DNA of 37,406 bases from Planctomycetota bacterium (lineage in GTDB: Bacteria > Planctomycetota > Phycisphaerae > Phycisphaerales > SM1A02). The notes beneath the pieces are model-generated. The model saw nothing but the letters and a program-made list of their open reading frames with translations. It was not told the origin of the DNA and made no database searches. Positions within the stretch are counted from its first letter, which is position 1; every line of letters begins with the position of its first letter. The stretch lies in contig JADFSH010000021.1 in NCBI GenBank assembly GCA_022560875.1, positions 1 through 37,406 of the forward strand, written 5' to 3'. A program made the position numbers and the translations under genes. Below, one piece after another: positions 31,492-37,406 of the stretch.

Positions 31492-33972
31492 TCAATTATC
31501 CTCCTCATCTTCCCAATCTTCCGTATTTTCTACCTCATCTACCCAGTCTGCCTCTATTTCAACCTCTTCCAGAGTCTCCAAATGAGCTTCAATCATTCTG
31601 ATCTCCGCTTCAAGAATTTCAGTCTGCTCTTCAAGAGAGTCAATTTCTGAAAAGAGAGATTCCGCATCGGATTCATATTGCCCGGCTCTCGACTCCAGTT
31701 CATTAAACTGTTGCATCAACTCGTCTATTTCAACCATGAAACGATCCTGATCTTCGTCGTTTTCCCGGCTATCCGCTGCCTCCTCCATTTCAAGGATGTG
31801 CATTTCGAATTCTGCGGATTCTTCCAGAAGTTCCTCCATCTGACCAAGGCGACGTTCAGCTCGACGCTCAAGCGAATCCCGTCTTCGTTCACAGCGCTCG
31901 GATTCACGTTGCAACCGATCAATGTTCCTTCTGCATTCGCGGATTTGAGAGCGAATCTCTCGCTGGCGTCCCGGCCAGTCCGGAGCAGTTTCAACTGAAA
32001 CTAAAGCGTCATATTCTTTATCGTCGCTCGCGACGTTTCCTTCGGGGTGGATCATGTTCACGAACGACCGGAACACGGCATGATGCTTCACGGTGGCATG
32101 GACTTCAATGACATCTTCCTGCGGGCTGATGAGAATGGGAACGTCATCACGTATCATCAGGCGAATCATCGCTTCGAGCTTGCCGCGGGGCAGGGGGTAG
32201 GCGCGTATGACGATCTCGTCTTCGCAGTCATCCGCAAAGGCGACGATCGAATCCTCCGGCATCGATCGAGGGGTGTAACTGATCACATCAGCAACAAGGA
32301 CCACGTCGGAACGCTCGATCCCCGGGACGATGGTGATAGAACCTCCACTGATATTTGAACTCTCGATTACCTTGCTCGACACCCTGCAACACGTTCCGTC
32401 ACAGCAGGAGTTGGTACAACAAGATTTCGACTTCGAGGAGGATTGCGTGCTGATGACTGTTTGCGGTTGCGTCGTGGCGGTTGGTTTACGCTCCTGCATG
32501 AAGCGCTCGTAGGTAGAGTCATCGCTTTTCGGGGCGGTAGTTGTCGCCTGCATTACGGGCGACGCTGCGACGATTCTGGCCCGTGGAGTAGTCTCCGCGC
32601 TGGATTGGTTTTTCTCATCCGGCGGGCATGCCCACATGGGAGTGACAATGCTTCCCGCCGTGACCATCAATGTTGCCAACAACACACCGCGCAGGGAAAC
32701 ACGCGGCACCATTTGTTCTGTCATAACCATGTTCAACCTCCTGGCAAATCGTTTGGCGCCCGCCGCCATGCCCAGCCCCATCACCGGGGCGGTCAGCAGC
32801 GATCCGCTTGTGTATTTCTTGGTTTCGAGCAAAGCCACCGCGTATGCGCGACGGCCCTCCGGCATCAACGCCATTACCCAGGCGTCGCAGCAATTGTCCG
32901 CCTCCTCTCGTACACGACGTCGTATCCACCACACCACCGGATGCCACCAGTACAGGCACCCGATCAGCAGATCCAACCAGGCAAACCAGTGATCGCGACG
33001 CTTCAGGTGCGCCAGTTCATGACGGATCACCGCGTTTCGTCCCGGCGCATCGAGTTGCCGCCAGAGCCCTCGGGGCAGAATCAGTCGCGGCCTGAAACCG
33101 CACCAGACCAGGGGTGAGACTCGCTGATGCGTCATCATGACTTGCGGTACTCGTGACAAACCGAGTTCCTTCGCCGCCTCCTTGACGTCCTGTTCGATCC
33201 AGTTCGGGGCAACTTGCGCGGTCTTGATCAGACGCAGTGAAAACCCCACCCGCAGAATCACCAACCCCGCCAGCAAGGCGATGCCGCCGAGCCAGAGGGT
33301 GAGGGGAATCGGGGGAACATTCAGGAGGGCGTCTCCGACCACCGCCATCCTTCGCTTCCATTCGATCAACTGTGATCCCTGGATGGTTTGACTGACTTTG
33401 TCTCGTTCCACAGGACTATTCGACGGCGGGGAATCAATCGCGCCAATCGGGACGAGGTTATTTTCAAATGGCATCCTGCGCGAGGGAAGTTTTGTGACCG
33501 CAGAATGATCAGTCATCTCGCGCGGCACCGGCGACGAATGAGTCACGTCAGGAATACTTTGAAAAAAGGCAGGGGACGTCCTGTCCCTCTGCCTCATGGA
33601 TGATCTGGAGGGGGAAATCTGTGAAACGGCTTGTCGTGAAGATCGCTTCGCGGAGATAAGTGGCACATCATCAGACTTCTTCAAGTCGGGAGCAGGATGT
33701 TCCCCGGCCTGAAGTGTTGTTTGGAAAGCCGTTGATTCAGTTGCTTGCGAGAACCACGCCGCAACCTGAACGCGGAGATCCGACATTTGGGTCGAGGTGA
33801 TTCGGGGCACGAACGGGGCGACAAGCAGGACCGTCAGCACGCCGAGCCACAGGACATGACGTGTCGCAGGTCGGCAGGGAACCACCCGACAAAGAACGGC
33901 AACCAGCATCGCCAGAGGAATAATCGCCAGTGCCGTTCGCCACATCAGTTCCAACGGGAAAACTTCCAACAT
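31492..33972 (-). CDS. M56 (BlaR1/MecR1-type) membrane metalloprotease with atypical C-terminal region
   Basis: From ATG 33972 (ribosome site GGGAG just before it; a GTG at 33987 is in frame) the protein has 826 residues. N-terminal membrane helices lead to the zinc protease core: HELAH at 318-322, then WWHPVVWWIRRRVREEADNCCDAWV, which supplies the third zinc ligand region. BlaR1 proteins sense a ligand outside the cell and then inactivate the BlaI-type repressor. Here the usual C-terminal beta-lactam-binding (PBP-like) domain with SxxK is missing. Instead there is a Cys cluster (CCTNSCCDGTCC, near 516-527), a ~110-residue beta-rich segment (SITIVPGIERSDVV...ILISPQEDVIEVHATV), and a long acidic coiled coil ending WEDEEDN. 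The signal is therefore probably not a beta-lactam. blaI lies 23 bases upstream in the same operon. Confidence 0.88.
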   Translation of the reverse strand: MLEVFPLELMWRTALAIIPLAMLVAVLCRVVPCRPATRHVLWLGVLTVLLVAPFVPRITSTQMSDLRVQVAAWFSQATESTAFQTTLQAGEHPAPDLKKSDDVPLISAKRSSRQAVSQISPSRSSMRQRDRTSPAFFQSIPDVTHSSPVPREMTDHSAVTKLPSRRMPFENNLVPIGAIDSPPSNSPVERDKVSQTIQGSQLIEWKRRMAVVGDALLNVPPIPLTLWLGGIALLAGLVILRVGFSLRLIKTAQVAPNWIEQDVKEAAKELGLSRVPQVMMTHQRVSPLVWCGFRPRLILPRGLWRQLDAPGRNAVIRHELAHLKRRDHWFAWLDLLIGCLYWWHPVVWWIRRRVREEADNCCDAWVMALMPEGRRAYAVALLETKKYTSGSLLTAPVMGLGMAAGAKRFARRLNMVMTEQMVPRVSLRGVLLATLMVTAGSIVTPMWACPPDEKNQSSAETTPRARIVAASPVMQATTTAPKSDDSTYERFMQERKPTATTQPQTVISTQSSSKSKSCCTNSCCDGTCCRVSSKVIESSNISGGSITIVPGIERSDVVLVADVISYTPRSMPEDSIVAFADDCEDEIVIRAYPLPRGKLEAMIRLMIRDDVPILISPQEDVIEVHATVKHHAVFRSFVNMIHPEGNVASDDKEYDALVSVETAPDWPGRQREIRSQIRECRRNIDRLQRESERCERRRDSLERRAERRLGQMEELLEESAEFEMHILEMEEAADSRENDEDQDRFMVEIDELMQQFNELESRAGQYESDAESLFSEIDSLEEQTEILEAEIRMIEAHLETLEEVEIEADWVDEVENTEDWEDEEDN

Positions 33973-33995
33973 CCGACTCCCTTTCACCCGATCCG

Positions 33996-34391
33996 CTAAC
34001 GCTTGCGTTTTTTCGTATCCAGACGATCGATCAATTTCTGAAGTTCGGCGATCTCATCGGAAGAGAATTTTTCCTCGCGCATGAGTTGGAGGACCAGCGG
34101 GCCCGCCGCACCGTCATACAGTTGCGAGAGAAAGGATTTCAGACGCGACTTGGCTACACCTTCGCGACTGACGATGGGCGTATACACATAAGCCAGTTCT
34201 GACTTGTCACTCTTGACGTAGCCCTTCTGCTCGAGACGGGTCAGAAAGGTCAGCACGGTGGTGTAGGCAACCTTTCGCCGCTGCTTGTGGAGGAGGTTCA
34301 TGACCTCCCGCACCGTCAATGGCGCATCGTCCCAGAGCGCTTTGAGAACTTCGAGTTCGGCTTCGCCGAGGTCAGCTTCACGGGGTGGCAT
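33996..34391 (-). CDS. blaI: BlaI/MecI-family transcriptional repressor
   Basis: The 131-residue protein has the penicillinase-repressor fold: a winged helix (~8-80: LGEAELEVLKALWDDAPLTVREVMNLL...VAYTTVLTFLTRLEQKGYVKSDKSELAYVYTP) followed by a dimerisation region (~85-125, KSRLKSFLSQLYDGAAGPLVLQLM), where the partner protease is expected to act. It binds DNA as a dimer and blocks its own operon until cleaved or released. AGGA stands about 10 bases before the ATG. The M56 protease gene follows after 23 bases, and two matching operator-like sites lie directly upstream, so autoregulation is strongly suggested. Other targets, such as the downstream TPR-exbBD operon, are possible but I found no matching site there. 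Confidence 0.95.
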   Translation of the reverse strand: MPPREADLGEAELEVLKALWDDAPLTVREVMNLLHKQRRKVAYTTVLTFLTRLEQKGYVKSDKSELAYVYTPIVSREGVAKSRLKSFLSQLYDGAAGPLVLQLMREEKFSSDEIAELQKLIDRLDTKKRKR

Positions 34392-34410
34392 GATTGGAAT
34401 CCTCGCAAAC

Positions 34411-34428
34411 CTACTACATGTGTCGTAG
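34411..34428. promoter_or_regulatory. BlaI-type operator 1
   Basis: CTACTACATGTGTCGTAG is an imperfect palindrome with 14 of 18 positions symmetric. It contains the ACA...TGT core typical of BlaI/MecI operators. It covers the predicted transcription start of the repressor gene and lies 20 bases before its ATG. Confidence 0.65.
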
Positions 34429-34430
34429 AG

Positions 34431-34459
34431 ACTCTACTACACACGTAGGATACTGGCAA
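34431..34459 (-). promoter_or_regulatory. Predicted sigma-70-type promoter of the blaI operon
   Basis: On the minus strand, TTGCCA (34459-34454, five of six matches to the -35 consensus) is followed by a 17-base spacer and TAGAGT (34436-34431, four of six matches to the -10 consensus). Transcription would start near 34424, inside operator 1, and operator 2 overlaps the -10 and spacer. Confidence 0.6.
34434..34448. promoter_or_regulatory. BlaI-type operator 2
   Basis: CTACTACACACGTAG repeats the CTACTACA...CGTAG pattern of operator 1, 23 bases away (about two helical turns). It overlaps the spacer and -10 element of the predicted promoter. It is less symmetric than operator 1, so perhaps the weaker site. 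Confidence 0.55.
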
Positions 34460-34699
34460 ATCGTTTTTGAGAATTTTCTGGAATTTTCAGGACTTCCGCC
34501 AAACGCCGACAAAGTTGATAGGGGCCAAATTTCGTTTCGATGCAGAAAAATTCAGGCAGACACGCGGACATTTCCAGCAGTAGGGCAATATCACGCCATG
34601 TGCCCGACATGGAGAGATTTGCATATGTCCTTTAATGAACGTAATCACCCCCCACCAGTCCTTTTCGCGTCTGACTTGTGCTTCAGAAGGAGGAAAATT

Positions 34700-34777
34700 G
34701 TGACAAGCCAGCCAATTCCCGTCAGAATGAGCATTCCTGTGGGCCGCACGCCGCAGCCCGTTATTTCCTGTCTCTGA
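34700..34777 (+). CDS. Possible 25-residue Pro-rich leader peptide before the S9 peptidase
   Basis: A GTG at 34700 follows an excellent ribosome site, AAGGAGG (34687-34693), and opens 25 codons ending at TGA 34775-34777, 16 bases before the peptidase ATG. The peptide contains five Pro (QPIPVRMSIPVGRTPQP). It could be a leader for translational coupling or attenuation, or just a chance frame. No stem-loop switch was identified. In the rest of the 400-base gap (34392-34793), apart from the blaI promoter and operators, I see nothing else. Confidence 0.3.
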   Translation: MTSQPIPVRMSIPVGRTPQPVISCL

Positions 34778-34793
34778 CGGTTTGGAGCATGAC

Positions 34794-36860
34794 ATGATCA
34801 ACCGAATTCAATCCCATTCTCTGTACGGAACCTTTATCGCTTCCCTGATGCTGTCCTGTCCGGTCATGGCCGGCGACGACGCATCCTTGAAGGTGCTCAC
34901 CCATGACACCTTCATGGAAATGGAATCGATCCGCAGCCCCGCCATTTCCCCCGACGGAACCCAGATCATCTTCAGTCGCAGCCGCGTTAATCAAACCGAA
35001 GACCGTTCCGTGAGCAATCTCTGGATCGTCGATGTCAACGGCGAGCGGATTCGTGAACTCACGCACGGCAACTGGCGCGACTCATCACCGGTCTGGTCGC
35101 CGGATGGCACAAAAATAGCCTTCATTTCCGATCGCGATGAATCCTCCCAGATTCATGTCATGTGGCTCGACAGTCGTGAGGTCGCCCAACTCACGCATGT
35201 CGATAAAAAGCCCGGCAGCCTGAGTTGGTCTCCGGACGGCACAACGATTGGCTTCACGATGTTCGTGCCGGACAAGGAATCACCCCTCAAGGTCAAACTT
35301 CCCTCGAAGCCCGAAGGGGCGAAGTGGGCCAAGCCCGCCATCATCGTCGATCGTCTTTCCTGGCAGCGCGACGGTCGGGGATACGTCAAGCCCGGATATA
35401 CCCACGCCTATACGATCGACGCCATCGTGGGCGGCACCCCCCGGAAAATCACCTCCGGCAACTACAACCATTCCAGCCCTCAATGGGCGGCGGATGGAAA
35501 GACCATCTTTGTCTCCGGGATCCGCAAGCCGGATGCCGAATACCTGCGGGGCGACAGCGAAATCTACGCCATCGATCTTGCCTCACTTGAGGTGACGACC
35601 CTGACCGAACGTGACGGCCCGGATCGCGGCCAGCGCATCTCCCCCGATGGAAAGCACATCGCCTACACCGGCTTCGACCAGCAGAATTTCACCTCTCACC
35701 TGTCCAGCCTCTATCTCATGAATGTCGATGGCTCCGGGAAACGCATCCTCGCCAAAGAACTGCCCAACTCTCCCGGCAGCGTTACCTGGGCGAAGGACAA
35801 TTCCGGCGTGTACTTCACGATGGGATCCGACGGGGCGTACAACATTCAATTCTGCGACCTCGCCGGCAACATCCGACCCATCACCACCGGCCCCCAGGTC
35901 ATGCGCGGCTTCACGGTCTCGGACGACGGCCAGTTCGCCACCGTGCGTTCCACGTTCCATCAGCCCGGCGATCTGGTGACCTTCAGTAAATACGAGCCGG
36001 ACAACCTGCGATCCCTGGTTGACGTGAACACTGACATCCTTGACGGCGTGACCCTGGGTGAGGTGGAAGAACTCAACTTCAAGGCCCCTGACGGTCTCGA
36101 CATTCAGGGCTGGCTCATGAAGCCCGCGAATTTCCAGGAGGGCGAAACCTACCCCATGCTCATGTGGATTCACGGCGGGCCGTGGTCGATGTACACCGTC
36201 GGCTTCAACTGGGCGTGGCAGAACTTCGCTGCCGAGGGGTATGGGGTGTTGTTCGTCAACCCGCGAGGTTCGACGGGTTATGGCCAGGATTTCGTCAACG
36301 GCATCCAGTTCTCCTACCCCGGCAAGGACTACGACGATCTCATGGCGGGCGTGGATGAGGCCCTGAAGCGTGGCTGGATCGACGAGAAGAACCTGTTCGT
36401 CTGCGGCGGCAGCGGAGGCGGTGTGCTTACCGCCTGGATCGTCGGCCATACCGGGCGTTTCACCGCCGCAGTCTCAATGCGTCCCGTGATCAACTGGCAT
36501 TCGTTCGTGGGCAATACTGATGGGCCGAACTGGTATTACCAGTTCAAGGATTTCCCGTGGGAAAGCCCGACGGAATACTTCGAGCGTTCACCCCTGACCT
36601 ACGTGGCAAACGTAACGACACCCACGATGGTGATGACCGGCGAGTCAGATTTGCGCACGCCGATGCCTCAGTCCGAGGAGTACTACCGAGCGTTGAAGAT
36701 GCTCAAGAAGGAAACCCTGCTGGTGAGGATGCCCAACGAATTCCACGGGTGGAGACGGCCATCGCACCGCCTGCTGCAGCAGCTTTATTTGCAGGCTTGG
36801 TTTGAGAAATACATGGTGGATGGCGAGGAAGAGAAGTCAGCCGCCGACACGGAAAACTAA
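34794..36860 (+). CDS. Exported S9-family peptidase (prolyl oligopeptidase / dipeptidyl aminopeptidase type)
   Basis: ATG 34794 is chosen because GGAG stands 7 bases before it (TTG 34782 is in frame) and it opens a signal peptide (cut after PVMA, ~27), giving 688 residues. The N-terminal ~400 residues form a beta-propeller with repeated SPDGT motifs (AISPDGTQIIFSRS, VWSPDGTKIAFISD, SWSPDGTTIGFT). The C-terminal alpha/beta-hydrolase domain (~430-680) has the oxyanion segment WIHGGP and the triad: Ser540 in CGGSGGG (usually GGSYGG), Asp619 in GESDLRTP and His651 in NEFHGWRRPSH. It should remove or cleave short peptides outside the cytoplasm. The Tyr-to-Gly change after the nucleophile is a minor oddity. 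It is a single gene, followed by palindromic repeats. Confidence 0.95.
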   Translation: MINRIQSHSLYGTFIASLMLSCPVMAGDDASLKVLTHDTFMEMESIRSPAISPDGTQIIFSRSRVNQTEDRSVSNLWIVDVNGERIRELTHGNWRDSSPVWSPDGTKIAFISDRDESSQIHVMWLDSREVAQLTHVDKKPGSLSWSPDGTTIGFTMFVPDKESPLKVKLPSKPEGAKWAKPAIIVDRLSWQRDGRGYVKPGYTHAYTIDAIVGGTPRKITSGNYNHSSPQWAADGKTIFVSGIRKPDAEYLRGDSEIYAIDLASLEVTTLTERDGPDRGQRISPDGKHIAYTGFDQQNFTSHLSSLYLMNVDGSGKRILAKELPNSPGSVTWAKDNSGVYFTMGSDGAYNIQFCDLAGNIRPITTGPQVMRGFTVSDDGQFATVRSTFHQPGDLVTFSKYEPDNLRSLVDVNTDILDGVTLGEVEELNFKAPDGLDIQGWLMKPANFQEGETYPMLMWIHGGPWSMYTVGFNWAWQNFAAEGYGVLFVNPRGSTGYGQDFVNGIQFSYPGKDYDDLMAGVDEALKRGWIDEKNLFVCGGSGGGVLTAWIVGHTGRFTAAVSMRPVINWHSFVGNTDGPNWYYQFKDFPWESPTEYFERSPLTYVANVTTPTMVMTGESDLRTPMPQSEEYYRALKMLKKETLLVRMPNEFHGWRRPSHRLLQQLYLQAWFEKYMVDGEEEKSAADTEN

Positions 36861-36862
36861 AT

Positions 36863-36910
36863 GTTTAGCCGCGACCATCAGGGAGCGCTCCCTGACGGTC
36901 GCGGCTAAAC
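36863..36910. repeat. 48-bp interspersed palindrome (TTTAGCCGCGACC type)
   Basis: GTTTAGCCGCGACC (36863-36876) pairs with GGTCGCGGCTAAAC (36897-36910). The inside is the perfect 18-base palindrome TCAGGGAGCGCTCCCTGA, with one A/C mismatch between the two parts. It starts 2 bases after the peptidase stop. I recall the sequence type (TTTAGCCGCGACC...CAGGGAGCG) as a repeated element in planctomycete genomes. It lacks a T-run, but such a hairpin can still block transcription or protect mRNA 3' ends. Confidence 0.7.
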
Positions 36911-36953
36911 GAATGCAGGTGATAACGTCGACTGGCAGCGACAAAGTTCCTCT

Positions 36954-37013
36954 TTGCCACTGCTGGTGGCGCTTATGGTTTCAAGCAGTGGCAAGCGAAG
37001 CGCTTGCCACTGC
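36954..37013. repeat. Nested inverted repeats of the CCACTGC/GCAGTGG family
   Basis: GCAGTGGCAAGCG (36985-36997) pairs perfectly with CGCTTGCCACTGC (37001-37013) around a 3-base loop. TTGCCACTGCT (36954-36964) can instead pair with AGCAGTGGCAA (36984-36994), so two alternative hairpins share one arm. I recall 'GCCACTGCTGG' elements as common intergenic repeats in planctomycetes. The rest of 36861-37160 shows no gene apart from the ribosome site of the next one. Confidence 0.65.
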
Positions 37014-37160
37014 CACCCGGACTTGCGCAAGCCATATCGTTTCCGTACTCAACGGGAAGATCATCTGAGCCGTATGTCAATGACAACGGACTATCGCCCA
37101 TTTGCCGCAGACACTTCACCGGCCTTGAATAACGCATACTCATGCGCAAGGAGCCCTCCC

Positions 37161-37406
37161 ATGAACCTCAACATCAAAGCCTTCGCCCTGTCCATCGCCA
37201 TTCTCTGGGGACTCGGGTTGTTTCTCATGACGTGGTGGATCATCGCCTTTGACGGCACCTCCACGGAGACGACCCTGCTCAGCCGCTGCTATCGAGGATA
37301 CTCTTTCACCGCGATCGGCAGCATCATCGGGCTGGCATGGGCGTTCTTTGACGGCCTGATCGGCGGGGCGATCTTCGCCTGGCTTTATAATTGCCTCAAT
37401 TCCCGC
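37161..37406 (+). CDS. Small two-helix membrane protein, holin-like (3' end outside window)
   Basis: ATG 37161 follows AAGGAG at 37148-37153 and opens 82 codons without a stop before the window end. The product starts NLNIKAFALSIAILWGLGLFLMTWW (helix ~7-27), then a polar loop with RCYRGYSF, then helix ~47-75 (TAIGSIIGLAWAFFDGLIGGAIFAWLYN). The pattern 'ALA.ILWG...Y.GYS....G...G..WGF.DG..GG.IFAWLYN' is common in small proteins that databases name 'bacteriophage holin' without phage context. Here, too, there are no phage genes nearby. The reading suggests only a few residues are missing. Function unknown. Confidence 0.75.
   Translation, partial: MNLNIKAFALSIAILWGLGLFLMTWWIIAFDGTSTETTLLSRCYRGYSFTAIGSIIGLAWAFFDGLIGGAIFAWLYNCLNSR

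Noticed and set aside
34394-34777. 127-residue plus-strand frame between blaI and the S9 peptidase
   Set aside because: Its 5' part runs through the blaI promoter and operators, composition is unlike a protein, and it has no ribosome site at the TTG start. Only its last 25 codons have a credible start.
37161-37406. Prophage lysis gene
   Set aside because: The protein resembles the family named 'holin' in databases, but no phage genes are near, and such proteins are common in non-phage settings.

Overview
The window most likely comes from a member of the Planctomycetota, class Phycisphaerae. The evidence is: secreted proteins ending in the short repeat VNVTDLLALLAAWG (the 'GC-type dockerin' end typical of Phycisphaerae); a Cys-rich GACC...GGTFFG...C module; a Ser/Thr kinase with an N-terminal zinc ribbon; a partial dcw (division and cell wall) cluster carrying a LysM gene; a large toroid protein beside ExbB/ExbD; and planctomycete-style palindromic repeats. 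No tRNA, rRNA, CRISPR array, transposase or prophage module was seen. This taxonomic call is inferred from protein families only.

Layout. 1-7481 is mostly envelope and secreted proteins: the 3' end of a dockerin-tailed protein, a small broken ORF, an ammonium transporter (amt) followed by an outer-membrane barrel gene, a Cys-rich secreted protein with four zinc-ribbon-like modules, a second dockerin-tailed protein, an internally duplicated TPR protein, and decayed dockerin remnants between genes. A low-information stretch (6707-7481) holds a 46-residue basic ORF and three hairpins. 7482-14247 is housekeeping: priA, sucA and sucB (E1 and E2 of 2-oxoglutarate dehydrogenase), closed by an intrinsic terminator. 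A small membrane protein and a lipoprotein-type SppA (minus strand) follow. 16180-20093 is a partial dcw cluster: rsmH, a LysM protein, an ftsL-like gene and an ftsI-like transpeptidase.

From 34391 down to 20247 every gene is on the minus strand: blaI-type repressor, M56/BlaR1-type membrane protease, a 1061-residue exported TPR protein, exbB, exbD, a 1608-residue multidomain membrane protein, and a Ser/Thr kinase. The TPR-exbB-exbD-giant block is tightly packed (gaps of 41, 14 and 18 bases) and is the most interesting part of the window. The giant has a transmembrane helix with the TonB-like SxxxH motif directly followed by a ~600-residue Pro/Glu-rich extension. It ends in an alpha/alpha-toroid, a carboxypeptidase-regulatory-like domain and a beta domain instead of a TonB C-terminal domain. 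A proton-channel-driven envelope machine with an unusual transducer is the simplest reading. The repressor/protease pair is preceded by a promoter overlaid by two CTACTACA-type operators. The protease has no beta-lactam sensor domain.

34794-37406 carries an exported S9 prolyl-oligopeptidase-type enzyme, two nested palindromic repeat elements, and the start of a small two-helix membrane protein cut by the window end.
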